Positions 8,088-16,340 are shown, counted from the stretch's first letter. The stretch: DNA of 64,000 nucleotides from Bradyrhizobium sp. 132 (GCF_023074185.1 NZ_JADPKY010000159.1:1-64000), one strand, 5' to 3'. The notes: generated by a model from the sequence alone, not told the origin. Numbers and translations: made by a program.

Positions 8088-8321
8088 CTATTTCGGCTTC
8101 TTGGCAGGTTCAGGCGGACGCGCCCCGCTCCACGGATCATACTTCTCCTTGGACTCGGGAATGCGCTCGAGCGCGGCCTTGTAGGCCTTCTCGTCGACCT
8201 TTGGCTTGTTGTCCGCCTTCTGCCCGCCCTCGTTAGGCTGGCGTCTGCCGCCACCCATCTGCGCTTGCGCCGAGACAACCGTCAGCGCCAGCACCGCGGC
8301 CGCTATGACCAAAATCCTCAT
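8088..8321 (-). CDS. Exported small protein with DPW motif (paralogue of 4016-4327)
   Basis: A 77-residue protein with a signal peptide (MRILVIAAAVLALTVVSAQA, cleaved before QMGGG) and a mature chain whose core is EKAYKAALERIPESKEKYDPWSG, then a Pro/Lys tail. The core matches that of 4016-4327. GGGGAG sits six bases before the ATG. It is immediately followed by the PQQ dehydrogenase with no intergenic base, which hints at a function in the same periplasmic process; the paralogue stands elsewhere, so this link is weak. Confidence 0.8.
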   Translation of the reverse strand: MRILVIAAAVLALTVVSAQAQMGGGRRQPNEGGQKADNKPKVDEKAYKAALERIPESKEKYDPWSGARPPEPAKKPK

Positions 8322-8483
8322 TGGCTCCCCACCGTCTGGGCACAAACTAGCCTGCAATCCCGGAATAGCAAATACCGCGGGTCCAGGCCCTCAGGAATCC
8401 TGCCTTCAGGAAATCTTGATCGGCCGGGACTTCGTCGGATCGCATTCGTGCCTATCTGTTGGCCCGCGGGGGACCTTCACGGG

Positions 8484-8888
8484 ATGTTGCGGATTATTGC
8501 TCAAGCAGCGCTGCTGGCCGGCGTGCTCGCGCTCGGTGCGTGCGGCTTTGCCGATAGCCGCGCACCGGTGCCGGAGTTCATGCGCATCAAAGAAGCCGAG
8601 CAGGCGCCACCCGAATCGCCGCCCGACGTCAAGCGCGTCGTGCGCGAGCAGATCGAATTCGTTTTCCTCAGCACGTCCAATCCCCGCGAGGTGCATGTCG
8701 CCACGCCCCATCGTGAGGTGAGGGGACCGGGCTGGACAGCCTGCGTCCGCGCCCAGCTGACCTCCGCGACCGGCTCGGCGCTCGGCGCCCAGACCTACAT
8801 CGTGACCATCACCGGCGGAAAAGTGGTCGATCGCCGGCGCGCCGAAGCGGACGACATTTGCGGGTCGGAAAACTACGAGCCGATCTAA
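8484..8888 (+). CDS. Hypothetical lipoprotein
   Basis: A 134-residue protein with a type II signal peptide: MLRIIAQAALLAGVLALGAC, lipobox LGAC. The mature part is acidic first (EAEQAPPESPPDV) and then contains a beta-rich domain (IEFVFLSTSNPREVHV, GPGWTACVRAQL, AQTYIVTITGGKVVDRRRAE..DICG) with two Cys. The fold is unknown. The lipobox fixes the start at 8484; the same frame runs open a long way upstream because it is opposite the dehydrogenase gene. Conserved lipoproteins of this kind are common in rhizobia. Confidence 0.8.
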   Translation: MLRIIAQAALLAGVLALGACGFADSRAPVPEFMRIKEAEQAPPESPPDVKRVVREQIEFVFLSTSNPREVHVATPHREVRGPGWTACVRAQLTSATGSALGAQTYIVTITGGKVVDRRRAEADDICGSENYEPI

Positions 8889-9001
8889 CAACGGTCCAAA
8901 CCGACACGCGATCCGGTTCCGGGAAAAACCAGCATCACGGTCGGAACGATCACCGCCTCCCCTTCTTGTTACCGCCGAGGGCAGTTTCGGAGGAGGACAC
9001 G

Positions 9002-9331
9002 ATGAGGACATTCACGATTGCACTGCTGGCCGGAGTCGGAGCCTTGGCCGCAGCGAGCGGCGCGAAGGCCGCCGACATCTACACGACCAGCGAATACACC
9101 AGCCCCGATCTCGTTCAGCAGGTCCGGCTCGTCTGCGATGATTCCGGCAATTGCTACCGCAGCCGTCGCGGTGAGCGCGTGATCGTGCGCGATTCCTATA
9201 ACACCATGCCGCGCGAGCGCTATTACGAGCGCCGCAGCCATCGCGACTGGGACGATGGTCCGCGCGGCGGCGTCGGCATTCGCACACCCGGCGTCAGCGT
9301 GGGCGTCGGTGTCGGCGGGGACCGCTGGTAG
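9002..9331 (+). CDS. Exported hypothetical protein with Arg/Tyr-rich centre and Gly-Val tail
   Basis: A 109-residue protein with signal peptide MRTFTIALLAGVGALAAASGAKA. The mature part has two close Cys (LVCDDSGNCYRSRRGER), an Arg/Tyr-rich middle (PRERYYERRSHRDW) and a Gly/Val repeat tail (GVSVGVGVGG). No domain is recognised; the composition is that of small envelope proteins seen in Bradyrhizobium. A strong GGAGGA ribosome site decides the start at 9002. Confidence 0.75.
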   Translation: MRTFTIALLAGVGALAAASGAKAADIYTTSEYTSPDLVQQVRLVCDDSGNCYRSRRGERVIVRDSYNTMPRERYYERRSHRDWDDGPRGGVGIRTPGVSVGVGVGGDRW

Positions 9332-9402
9332 TCAATAAGATTGTAATGGGCAGGACTGGACGAGACAACTCGCCCGGTCCTGTTCCATGTCAGGTTTCGA
9401 GT

Positions 9403-9870
9403 TCAGGTTTCGAGCGGATCGGTCGGCGCGACGATACGCGTTGACGACGTGAGCTGCGCGATGAAGCGGGCGAGCACCATGCCGGCGCACATCGCAACGA
9501 CGAAGATGAACGCGGAGGCCGAACCGAATCCAAGCGCGGTCAAAGCCGGTCCTGGACAAAAGCCACCAAGGCCCCAGCCGATTCCGAAGATGGCGGGACC
9601 GGTGATAATGTTGGGATCGATGTCTCTTCGCGTCGGAATGTAGAAGCGGTCGGCGAAGACAGGCCGCGCGAGCTTCAAGACGCGGCTGAAGCCGACGAAG
9701 GTCACCGCGACCGCGCCGGCCATCACGAAAGCGAGGCTAGCATCCCAGGTCCCTCTCGGGATCCCGCCGACGTCCAGAAAGTTCAGCACCTTTGCCGGGT
9801 TCGACATGCCGGAGACGATGAGGCCGAGGCCGAAGATCAGGCCGATCGCGAATTGAACAAGAATGGCCAT
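9403..9870 (-). CDS. YeeE/YedE-like transporter, C-terminal half (DUF6691)
   Basis: A 155-residue membrane protein with about four helices. It starts VQFAIGLIFGLGLIVSGMSNPAKVLNFLD, a typical DUF6691 opening, and carries GWGLGGFCPGPALTALGFG, the Cys-containing re-entrant motif of YeeE/YedE sulphur-compound channels. It makes a complete transporter only with the partner encoded immediately upstream (9876-10304), five bases away. Substrate is probably thiosulphate or another reduced sulphur species; this is from family knowledge. Confidence 0.88.
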   Translation of the reverse strand: MAILVQFAIGLIFGLGLIVSGMSNPAKVLNFLDVGGIPRGTWDASLAFVMAGAVAVTFVGFSRVLKLARPVFADRFYIPTRRDIDPNIITGPAIFGIGWGLGGFCPGPALTALGFGSASAFIFVVAMCAGMVLARFIAQLTSSTRIVAPTDPLET

Positions 9871-9875
9871 CGCGA

Positions 9876-10304
9876 TCAGCTCCAGTGCCGCATCGCGAAA
9901 ACCGTCGCCACGCCGGTCGCCATGAAGGTGATGGTCGCGACCAGCGAGCGCACCGACAGTCGCGACAGGCCGCAGACGCCATGGCCGGACGTGCAGCCGC
10001 TGCCCCACACCGCGCCGAAGCCGGTGAGCAATCCGGCGACAATCAGAAGCGGCGTTGCCGCCGCGATCGTTTGCGCCGGCAGGCTTCCCGTGACTAGGCG
10101 CACCAGGATGGGCGCGATGACGAGGCCAGCGGCGAAGGCGAGCCGGCCGGCGAATTGCCGATCCTCGTAAGGCGGAAACAGCCGCGCCACGATACCGCTG
10201 ACTCCGGCGATCCGACCCGCCGTCCACATCAGGAGCACGGCGGACAGACCGATCAATGCGCCACCAAGGAGCGACGCAATCGGCGTGAAAGGTGTGGCAA
10301 CCAT
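9876..10304 (-). CDS. YeeE/YedE-like transporter, N-terminal half
   Basis: A 142-residue membrane protein with four predicted helices and the motif GSGCTSGHGVCGLSRLSVRS, the first Cys-containing half-channel of the YeeE/YedE (PmpA/PmpB-like) family. The start is set by GGAGG seven bases before ATG 10304. It is the first gene of a two-gene operon with 9403-9870. The leader (10380-10410) has an AT-rich TTAATATTAC that could hold an operator; no regulator gene is adjacent. Confidence 0.88.
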   Translation of the reverse strand: MVATPFTPIASLLGGALIGLSAVLLMWTAGRIAGVSGIVARLFPPYEDRQFAGRLAFAAGLVIAPILVRLVTGSLPAQTIAAATPLLIVAGLLTGFGAVWGSGCTSGHGVCGLSRLSVRSLVATITFMATGVATVFAMRHWS

Positions 10305-10475
10305 GATGATCCTCCGGGTCGAGAGCAATTCCGGCGTATCCATCGGGGCGTCCGGCCGCCGAGCGCCCTCATGCTCAATGAGACGTTAATATTACCACTC
10401 GAATTGAAGCGGCGTCCCAACTGTATTTTCCAATCTTTGCGCTAAACATGGCCTCCTGAACGGGGACGACGGGAC

Positions 10476-11645
10476 GTGGTCGATATCGCGCACCAGGCTG
10501 CGACCAATCCGGCATCGGCAAAGCATGCCGCGGCATCGCGCGCGCGCGTCCCTCTTACGGCGATCGAACCCGGCCAATGGCGCGCGCTCGCGCAGCGCGC
10601 GATCGAACCGAATGGATATTATTTGCCGGGCTGGGAGCTCGCCGTGAGCGCATCCGCGCGCGGCCGCACGGATGCCTCGGCGCTTCCCGCTTTCGACGGA
10701 GCCTCGGCCCGGCTGATCGGGCTGATGCCGGTGACCTCGCTCTGGCGCGCGTGGAATATCCCCCTGCCCGCGCTGGTGAGCGCGCATCCCTATGGCACGC
10801 TGTGCAGCCCGCTGATCGACCGCGACGCTCCGATGGAAGCCGCCACGCGTCTGTTGCAGCGGGCGCGCGAAGCCGGAGCGCATGCGCTCGTGCTCAACGA
10901 CGTCGCGCTCGACGGGGCGGCGATGACCGCCCTCAATCAGGTCCTGCATCGCGACGGCCTGCCGCCGAAAATCCTCAGCTCCTACATCCGCGCCAGCCTC
11001 GATGCGACGCAGGATGGCGAGACGCTGTTGCGCGAGGCGCTCGGCGCCCGCAAGCTCAAGGAGCTGCGCCGCCAGCGCCATCGTCTCGAAGAGCATGGCG
11101 CCGTCGCGTTCGAGGTCGCACGGCGGCCCGACGAGATCGGACCTGCGCTCGAAACGTTCCTGCAGCTCGAGGCCAGCGGCTGGAAAGGCAAGCGCGGCAC
11201 CGCGCTGATCCAGCACGCGGGCGATGCGACCTTCATCCGCCGCGCCGTAGCGACGCTGGCAGAGACCGCGCAGTGCGAGATTGTGACCTTGCGCGCCGGT
11301 ACGATTCCAGTGGCCGCCGGTATCGTGCTGCGTCATCAGGACCGCGCTTTCTTCTTCAAGCTCGGCATCGACGAACGCTTTGCAAAATATTCGCCAGGCG
11401 TGCAGCTCACTCTCGAGCTCACCCGCCACCTCTGCGCCGATCCCGCCATCGCCAGCGCGGATTCGACCGCGAGCGCTGACCACCCCATGATCAACCCGAT
11501 CTGGCGCGGGCGCTTCGCAATCGGCGATGTGCTGATCCCGCTGCGGCGGAACGATCCGATCGTGGCGCTTGTTCATGGAGCGCTGATCGGCCTCAACGTC
11601 GCGCACGAGACCGCGCGACGCGCGGTCCGCCTGCTCCGCAAATAG
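10476..11645 (+). CDS. GNAT-type acyltransferase (CelD/BioF2-like)
   Basis: A 389-residue protein of the CelD/BcsL 'BioF2-like acetyltransferase' type: two GNAT-like halves. Recognisable parts are WELAVSASARG near the start, LREALGARKLKELRRQRHRLEEHG in the middle, LQLEASGWKGKRGTAL and the final VAAGIVLRHQDRAFFFKLGIDERFAKYSPGVQLTLEL. Family members transfer acyl groups during exopolysaccharide or cellulose synthesis, but no such genes are adjacent, so the substrate is unknown. The start codon is GTG. An alternative annotation would be a FemAB-like protein. Confidence 0.82.
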   Translation: MVDIAHQAATNPASAKHAAASRARVPLTAIEPGQWRALAQRAIEPNGYYLPGWELAVSASARGRTDASALPAFDGASARLIGLMPVTSLWRAWNIPLPALVSAHPYGTLCSPLIDRDAPMEAATRLLQRAREAGAHALVLNDVALDGAAMTALNQVLHRDGLPPKILSSYIRASLDATQDGETLLREALGARKLKELRRQRHRLEEHGAVAFEVARRPDEIGPALETFLQLEASGWKGKRGTALIQHAGDATFIRRAVATLAETAQCEIVTLRAGTIPVAAGIVLRHQDRAFFFKLGIDERFAKYSPGVQLTLELTRHLCADPAIASADSTASADHPMINPIWRGRFAIGDVLIPLRRNDPIVALVHGALIGLNVAHETARRAVRLLRK

Positions 11646-11652
11646 GAGAAAA

Positions 11653-12318
11653 CTACTCCGCCGCCTGGGCGTTGATCTCCGCCGAGACCTCACGGATGGC
11701 ACGCGCGAGCATGTTGGGATCCTGTGCGCCGGAGACGGCGTATTTCTGCGCAAACACATAGGTCGGCACGCCGGAGATGCCCTTCTCGGCGGCTTCCTGT
11801 GCGTCCGCCGAAACGCGCGCGACGTCCTCGTCGGTGGCAAGGCGCTTGCGCACGTCGTCGGCGTCGAGGCCGACATCGGCAGCCGCCTGCACCAGCACGC
11901 TCACATCGGTGAGGTCGCCGCCGTCGCGGAAGTACAGCTCCATCAGGCGCTGCTTCATCTCGGGTGCCTTGTCGATCGTCTCGGCCCAGAGGATCAGGCG
12001 GTGGCAGTCGGTCGTGTTGGGCTGACGCGCGACAAGCTCGGGCTTGTAAGTGAGGCCCTCTTCGCTTGCGGCCGCGACCACACGGCCGGCAATGCCCTTA
12101 TAAGCCTCGACCGAGCCGAACTTCTGGGTGAGATAGGCCTCGCGGCTGATGCCTTCGCGCGGCACCCAGGGATTGAGAAAGAACGGGCGGAATTTCAGCT
12201 TGACCGGAACGTCGGGCACCAGCGCCAGCGCGCTCTCGATCCGGTGCTTGCCGATATAGCACCAGGGGCACACTACGTCGGAGACGACGTCGATCTGGAG
12301 CGGCTTTAGCGTGCTCAT
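11653..12318 (-). CDS. DsbA/FrnE-family thiol oxidoreductase
   Basis: A 221-residue thioredoxin-fold protein without signal peptide, so cytoplasmic. The active site is CPWC (residues 17-20) in VVSDVVCPWCYIGK, and the cis-Pro loop GISGVPTYVF is present. This is the FrnE/2-hydroxychromene-carboxylate-isomerase-like branch of DsbA, which catalyses disulphide exchange or isomerisation in the cytosol. AAGGAGG before ATG 12318 decides the start. It is convergent with the GNAT gene. Confidence 0.93.
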   Translation of the reverse strand: MSTLKPLQIDVVSDVVCPWCYIGKHRIESALALVPDVPVKLKFRPFFLNPWVPREGISREAYLTQKFGSVEAYKGIAGRVVAAASEEGLTYKPELVARQPNTTDCHRLILWAETIDKAPEMKQRLMELYFRDGGDLTDVSVLVQAAADVGLDADDVRKRLATDEDVARVSADAQEAAEKGISGVPTYVFAQKYAVSGAQDPNMLARAIREVSAEINAQAAE

Positions 12319-12385
12319 ATCAGGGCCTCCTTCGGGCACTTCGCGGGTTCGCCCCAAGATAAGCCGAACCCGCCCCGAGGCAAGG

Positions 12386-12413
12386 GTGCTAGGTCATGGG
12401 TGCTAGGTCATGG
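12386..12413. repeat. 14-bp tandem duplication over a stop codon
   Basis: GTGCTAGGTCATGG occurs twice head to tail (12386-12399, 12400-12413). The second copy contains the stop codon and last two codons of the regulator gene on the minus strand; the first lies just beyond the gene. Confidence 0.85.
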
Positions 12414-13224
12414 CTGCCGCCATCTGCTTCAGCCGTTCGGCTGTGCGCTCGTCGGCCGGAAAGAACGTCTCCAGCGCCAGCTCCGACAGCGTGATGTCGA
12501 CGGGCGTGCCGAACACCATGGTGGTGGAGAAGAAACTTAGTATCTCTCCGTCATGGCGCAGCTTGAAGGGGATCGCGACATTGTCGCTCGACAGCGGCGC
12601 CGCGCGCGCCGGGATCGGATAGCTCTTCAGGTCGTTGTGGAGCCTGATCAGCTCGGGATCGGCGGTTGCCTCGCATTGCCGGTGCAGCCGCTCCAAAAGA
12701 TGCCCGCACCATTCCGCGAGGTTGACCGTGCGCGGCGCCAGCGCCTCGGGATGCAAGGCGAGCCGCAGCACGTTCAAGGGCCGGCCTAGCAGCCGCGCGG
12801 GGATGCCGGCGAGCAGCGGCGCCAGCATGCGGTTGGCGGAGACCAGATTCCAGTGCCTGTCATAAGCCAGCGCCGGGTTGGGCTCATGCGCTTTGAGGAC
12901 GAGGTCGATCGCCTGGCGGGCTGATTTCAAGGCGGGATCCTCCAGCGGGCGCTGCGGAAAGGCCGGGGCATAGCCGGCCGCGACCAGCAGCACGTTGCGT
13001 TCGCGCAAGGGCACGTCGAGACGTTCGGCGAGCCTCAGCACCATGTCACGCGAGGGTGCGGCGCGGCCGGTCTCGACGAAACTCAAATGCCGCGCCGAGA
13101 TCTCGGCCTCGCCTGCGAGATCGAGCTGGCTCATGCGGCGGCGCTGCCGCCATTCGCGCAGATGGTCGCCGATATGGACGGGCTGGCTGGGTTCGGCCTG
13201 TGCCGTGGATGCATGTGCGTTCAT
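12403..13224 (-). CDS. XRE-type regulator with MmyB-like ligand domain
   Basis: A 273-residue transcription factor. Residues ~17-75 form a helix-turn-helix (LREWRQRRRMSQLDLAGEAEISARHLSFVETGR). The rest is the MmyB/MltR ligand-binding domain with YDRHWNLVSANRMLAPLL, LNVLRLALHPEALAPRTVNLAEWCGHLLERL and the final TPVDITLSELALETFFPAD. These actinobacterial/proteobacterial regulators respond to a fatty-acid-like ligand. It is divergent from 13326-13992, which it may control. The last 14 bases are tandemly duplicated beyond the stop (12386-12413). Confidence 0.9.
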   Translation of the reverse strand: MNAHASTAQAEPSQPVHIGDHLREWRQRRRMSQLDLAGEAEISARHLSFVETGRAAPSRDMVLRLAERLDVPLRERNVLLVAAGYAPAFPQRPLEDPALKSARQAIDLVLKAHEPNPALAYDRHWNLVSANRMLAPLLAGIPARLLGRPLNVLRLALHPEALAPRTVNLAEWCGHLLERLHRQCEATADPELIRLHNDLKSYPIPARAAPLSSDNVAIPFKLRHDGEILSFFSTTMVFGTPVDITLSELALETFFPADERTAERLKQMAAAMT

Positions 13225-13325
13225 GGTCGAAAACCTAGCACGCGGATTTCGGCTCTTCCATTACGTCGGAGGTAATCGAATTGGGCCACGGGCCGGCTCA
13301 TCTTCGGTCGCAACAGGAGACGATC

Positions 13326-13556
13326 ATGATCGCATTGCTGCTCTACCGGACCGTCGCAGACCACCTTGTTCCCTGGGCCATGGCGTTCGCAACCCGGATG
13401 CTGGCGCGCGCCCTCAACATGCCCGAGCCGCTGGTGCATTCGACCGGCGACTATGTCGTCGCGCAGGTCACAGCCTTCGAGCACAGCGTCGGCAAGACGC
13501 TCTGCCCGTTCCATCTCGCCCGCCTGCTCCGCGCCTGGTGGCGCGGATTGCACTGA
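13326..13556 (+). CDS. Small hypothetical protein
   Basis: A 76-residue protein beginning MIALLLYRTVADHLVPWAMAF, with a moderately hydrophobic amphipathic first half and a basic end (HLARLLRAWWRGLH). It may be membrane-associated, but no clear span is present. No family recognised. AGGAGA lies six bases before the ATG. It precedes 13594-13992 by 37 bases on the same strand and is divergent from the XRE/MmyB regulator, so the two small genes may be a regulated unit. Confidence 0.65.
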   Translation: MIALLLYRTVADHLVPWAMAFATRMLARALNMPEPLVHSTGDYVVAQVTAFEHSVGKTLCPFHLARLLRAWWRGLH

Positions 13557-13593
13557 GTTTCACCTCGAGCCCAACCCAACCATGGAGACCACG

Positions 13594-13992
13594 ATGATCG
13601 ACGCATCCAGCTTCCTCCGCCGCGCGCTTCTTGCCGACGCAATCTTCAGCGGCGTCTCCGCTCTCGGTCTCACTTTCGGCGCCGGCGCGTTCGCGTCGTT
13701 GTTCAACCTGCCCGAAGCGCTGCTGCGCGAGACCGGCCTGTTCCTGATCGCCTACGCCGCGCTCGTCGGCTGGCTTGCCTCGCGCGCCTCTGTGGCGAAG
13801 CCGCTCGTGCTGCTGGTCGTGGTCGGCAACGCGGCCTGGACGGTCGGCAGCATCGCGTTGCTGTTCTCAGGCGCGGTATCGCCGAACCTTGCCGGCGAGC
13901 TCATGGTCGTGGCGCAGGCGATTGCGACCGGCGTGTTTGCCGAGCTGCAGTATGTGGGATTGCGCAAGAGCGGCAGCGTGGTGGCGGCGTAA
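13594..13992 (+). CDS. Four-helix integral membrane protein
   Basis: A 132-residue protein with four hydrophobic segments: ADAIFSGVSALGLTFGAGAFASLF, LFLIAYAALVGWLA, PLVLLVVVGNAAWTVGSIALLF and GELMVVAQAIATGVFAEL. The family is unknown to me; layout resembles small DoxX-like or DUF4345-type proteins but motifs are not decisive. GGAG lies six bases before ATG 13594, which is preferred over the ATG at 13582. Likely downstream gene of a divergent unit controlled by the MmyB-type regulator. Confidence 0.8.
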   Translation: MIDASSFLRRALLADAIFSGVSALGLTFGAGAFASLFNLPEALLRETGLFLIAYAALVGWLASRASVAKPLVLLVVVGNAAWTVGSIALLFSGAVSPNLAGELMVVAQAIATGVFAELQYVGLRKSGSVVAA

Positions 13993-14010
13993 GGCTGAAC
14001 GCTACCAGTC

Positions 14011-14033
14011 GTCGCCCGGTTTAACCGGGCGAC
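14011..14033 (+). terminator. Hairpin after the membrane protein gene
   Basis: Stem GTCGCCCGG / CCGGGCGAC with loop TTTAA, 18 bases after the stop codon; the following bases (GCATTATTCC) are only weakly T-rich. It may act as terminator or be a palindromic repeat unit. Confidence 0.5.
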
Positions 14034-14088
14034 GCATTATTCCAGAGACAGTATTCCAGACACAGTGGACGTATGCGGATAAGCCGCG

Positions 14089-14129
14089 CCGTCCTGGATG
14101 CCCCGGTCAAGCCAGGGCATCCAGGACGG
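14089..14129. repeat. Palindromic intergenic repeat
   Basis: A perfect 15-bp inverted repeat, CCGTCCTGGATGCCC with GGGCATCCAGGACGG, around an 11-base loop. The core GGATGCCC..GGGCATCC is a dispersed palindrome type I recognise from Bradyrhizobium genomes. It lies between convergent genes and could double as a bidirectional terminator. Confidence 0.7.
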
Positions 14130-14154
14130 CGGGAGGCAGCTGCGCAAGTGCAGG

Positions 14155-14715
14155 CTACGCCCGCGCGCGGCCGTTCTTCTTGCCAACCGCGTGGCCGTTG
14201 AGCTTCTTCTTTTTGGGGGCCTTCGCCCCCGCCTTCTGCGCTTTACGTTCCGCGCGCGCCTTCACCTTGGCGCGCTCGACCCGCGCTTCCGCGCGAAGCT
14301 TCTTGCGCTTCTTCTCGCACGAGGCGCACTTGCAGCCGATCGGCTTCAGATAGGCTTTGAAATAGTCGGTGCCGTAGTCATAGTTGATCTCGTCGCCCGG
14401 CTCGATGTTCTTGATGGCGCGGATGAAGACCTTGCGCTCGCGCGGCCGGACGTCGGATTCGGCGTTGGGCCGGCACGAATGGTTGATGTAGCGCGCGAGG
14501 TTCTTGCGCACCGAGCCGTCGATGGTCCAGCGGCCGTTGAGCTCGAACAGGTATTTGTTCTCGATGTCGTCCTGCTCGGGAATCCGCGAGTCCAGGATCG
14601 GTCCGTAATAACGGATGATCCGGGTGCCCTTCTTGATCGGCTGAGTGGCGAAGAGGCCGAGCCCGGTTTTCGAGCGGCCGACACGATAGGATTTTTGCGA
14701 GGAGATGGCTGTCAT
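14155..14715 (-). CDS. SET-domain protein lysine methyltransferase
   Basis: A 186-residue protein. The SET core has RSKTGLGLFATQPIKKGTRIIRYYG (SAM-binding start), NHSC (78-81) and DEINYDYG (108-115), and the post-SET Cys cluster CKCASC (128-133) that binds zinc next to the active site. It should transfer methyl from SAM to a lysine. The last ~55 residues are almost only Lys, Arg and Ala, like a histone H1 tail, which suggests binding to DNA or an acidic partner. The start at 14715 follows homologues' beginning; ribosome site is poor and 14757 is an alternative. Cytoplasmic; bacterial target unknown. Confidence 0.9.
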   Translation of the reverse strand: MTAISSQKSYRVGRSKTGLGLFATQPIKKGTRIIRYYGPILDSRIPEQDDIENKYLFELNGRWTIDGSVRKNLARYINHSCRPNAESDVRPRERKVFIRAIKNIEPGDEINYDYGTDYFKAYLKPIGCKCASCEKKRKKLRAEARVERAKVKARAERKAQKAGAKAPKKKKLNGHAVGKKNGRARA

Positions 14716-14879
14716 GATCAGGAGAAAGAGGACCGCGAACGAGGCCCGATGCCTCAAGCGAAGCCGCCCTTCTAGAACGATTCCGCGCCGCTGTCAGGTG
14801 TCTGTCGACGCTGTTTGAACCTTGCCCACAATCAAGACGTCTGATGGTACGGAGTTCCCGCTCGATCAAAGGCGTTGTC

Positions 14880-15485
14880 ATGAACCGCATCACCACCGCA
14901 GGCATGGCCGTGTTGCTGTTGTGCACCGGTCTCGACTGCGCCGCAGCCCAATCCATGGGCAGCGCCTACACCTCGACGGCGCCGAAGGATTGCCGTCAAA
15001 TCGGCAAGCCCGGCGAGCTCGACGGCAGCACCACGCGGGTCTGCAAGGGCAAGGATGGTCTCGTGGTCCTGATTGCCGAGGACGATCTTCGCGAAATCGT
15101 TTCCGTCGGCCGCAATCGCAAGGCGGCGGCCGAGGAACCGGCGGCAAAAGTCTGGTTCGGCCCGTTCAACTCGTCCGAAACAGCCGTCGAGTGGCGCGCA
15201 GCGGCCGCAAAACCGTTTGCGATCATTCAGCGCTGGCACATCGCCGATGGCACCGACCTCGACAAGCAGGGGCGGCCGAACACCAAGGCCATGCTCGTCG
15301 TGACCCGGCTGCCGCCGGGACCGGTCTGCCACGTCGCCTATGTCGACGCGATCGCTAACCCGAACAGCAATGAGCTCGCCCGCAAGGCCGCAGATGACTT
15401 TGCCCGCAGTTTTCGCTGCGGCAAGGACGAGGTGAAGATCATCGGCGCCCGCGGCCGCGCCGTGGAGCTGGCGACGATGCGCTAG
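14880..15485 (+). CDS. Exported hypothetical protein
   Basis: A 201-residue protein with signal peptide MNRITTAGMAVLLLCTGLDCAAA. The mature part has CRQIGKPGELDGSTTRVCKGKDGLVVLIAEDDLR, a tryptophan-rich middle (VEWRAAAAKPFAIIQRWHIAD), and two late Cys (GPVCHVAYVDAIANPNSNELARKAADDFARSFRCGKDEVK). Four mature Cys suggest two disulphides in the periplasm. The pattern is a conserved rhizobial family with no known function. The start is placed at the signal peptide, with AAAGG upstream. Confidence 0.82.
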   Translation: MNRITTAGMAVLLLCTGLDCAAAQSMGSAYTSTAPKDCRQIGKPGELDGSTTRVCKGKDGLVVLIAEDDLREIVSVGRNRKAAAEEPAAKVWFGPFNSSETAVEWRAAAAKPFAIIQRWHIADGTDLDKQGRPNTKAMLVVTRLPPGPVCHVAYVDAIANPNSNELARKAADDFARSFRCGKDEVKIIGARGRAVELATMR

Positions 15486-15514
15486 GCGTTCGCCTGGCAT
15501 CATGTCCCAATTGA

Positions 15515-16255
15515 TCAGGGACCCGGCGGCTTCCCGGTTATGGGTGCCACCAGCATCGCCTCGAGCAGGCGTTCGGCCGTCGTCCCCTCGGGCAGCCGTC
15601 CCAGAATGTCCGAAAGCCGTCCGTCGAGCAGCAGCGTGGTAAAACCGTGCACCATCGACCAGGCGCGCGCGATCGCGGCGCCCTGATTGAGCGTCAGCGC
15701 ATCGCCGCTGATCTGCTCCTGCCGCATCATGCCGACGGCATTGGCGAGCCCGGCGAAAGAAGCTTCGGCCGCCTCGTGCAGCGACGGCCTGGAATAGTCG
15801 AGGCGCTCGGTGCGGAACATGATGCCGTACATGCCGGGATGAGCCTGGGCATAGGCGACATAGGCTTTCGGCCGCGCCAGCGCGCGCGCGAGCGGCGTGG
15901 TAGCGGCGTCACAGGATGACGCCATCGCCGCATTGAACTGGCGGAAGCCGACCGCCGCGAGCTCACTGAGAAGCCCCATGAGGTCGCCGAAATGATGGGT
16001 GGGCGCGGCATGCGAGACGCCCGCCTCGCGCGCCACCGCGCGCAATGTCAGGCCGGCGAGCCCCTCGCGCTCCAGCACCCGTTCGGCGGCCCGGAGCAGC
16101 GCCTCGCGCAGCGCGCCGTGGTGATATGGCTCCTCGGTCTTGACGCTCGCCGGCCGTCGCGCGGAACGCGGCGGTGTCGCTGCCGATGATGTCTTTCGCG
16201 ACGTGCGCGCGCGCCGCGGGGATTCGGTCCTGGTATCGCTCTTGCCCATCAACAA
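15515..16255 (-). CDS. TetR-family repressor of the carotenoid oxygenase locus
   Basis: A 246-residue TetR regulator. After a basic disordered stretch (~40 residues), the HTH reads REALLRAAERVLEREGLAGLTLRAVAREAGVSHAAPTHHFGD; the C-terminal ligand domain has AYVAYAQAHPGMYGIMFR and AWSMVHGFTTLLLDGRL, the WHG-type (TetR_C_33) pattern. It is divergent from the carotenoid oxygenase gene with 100 bases between. That gap and the gap before 18135 each carry two copies of a 19-bp palindrome built on GTAAAGAT, the likely operator. The operator nearest this gene ends only 14 bases before its start region, so autoregulation is likely. Confidence 0.92.
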   Translation of the reverse strand: MLMGKSDTRTESPRRARTSRKTSSAATPPRSARRPASVKTEEPYHHGALREALLRAAERVLEREGLAGLTLRAVAREAGVSHAAPTHHFGDLMGLLSELAAVGFRQFNAAMASSCDAATTPLARALARPKAYVAYAQAHPGMYGIMFRTERLDYSRPSLHEAAEASFAGLANAVGMMRQEQISGDALTLNQGAAIARAWSMVHGFTTLLLDGRLSDILGRLPEGTTAERLLEAMLVAPITGKPPGP

Positions 16256-16268
16256 GCTATAAGACGCA

Positions 16269-16287
16269 ATATTGACAGTGTAAAGAT
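16269..16287. promoter_or_regulatory. Upstream operator O1 of the carotenoid oxygenase promoter
   Basis: ATATTGAC-AGT-GTAAAGAT: right half identical to the perfect operator, left half with two mismatches. Its centre is 53 bp from the centre of O2. It lies in the short space before the TetR gene, so it may also repress that gene. Confidence 0.65.
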
Positions 16288-16292
16288 TTCAC

Positions 16293-16340
16293 TTGACGGC
16301 CGCGACGATCGGAACTATTTCATCTTTACGATGTAAAGAT
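16293..16340 (+). promoter_or_regulatory. Promoter and perfect operator O2 of the carotenoid oxygenase gene
   Basis: A -35-like TTGACG (16293-16298) is followed after 17 bases by TATTTC as a weak -10, then directly by the perfect 19-bp palindrome ATCTTTAC-GAT-GTAAAGAT (16322-16340). The operator would cover the transcription start; the GTG start codon is 15 bases further on. The palindrome is certain; the promoter elements are inferred by comparison with 18067-18113. Confidence 0.75.
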
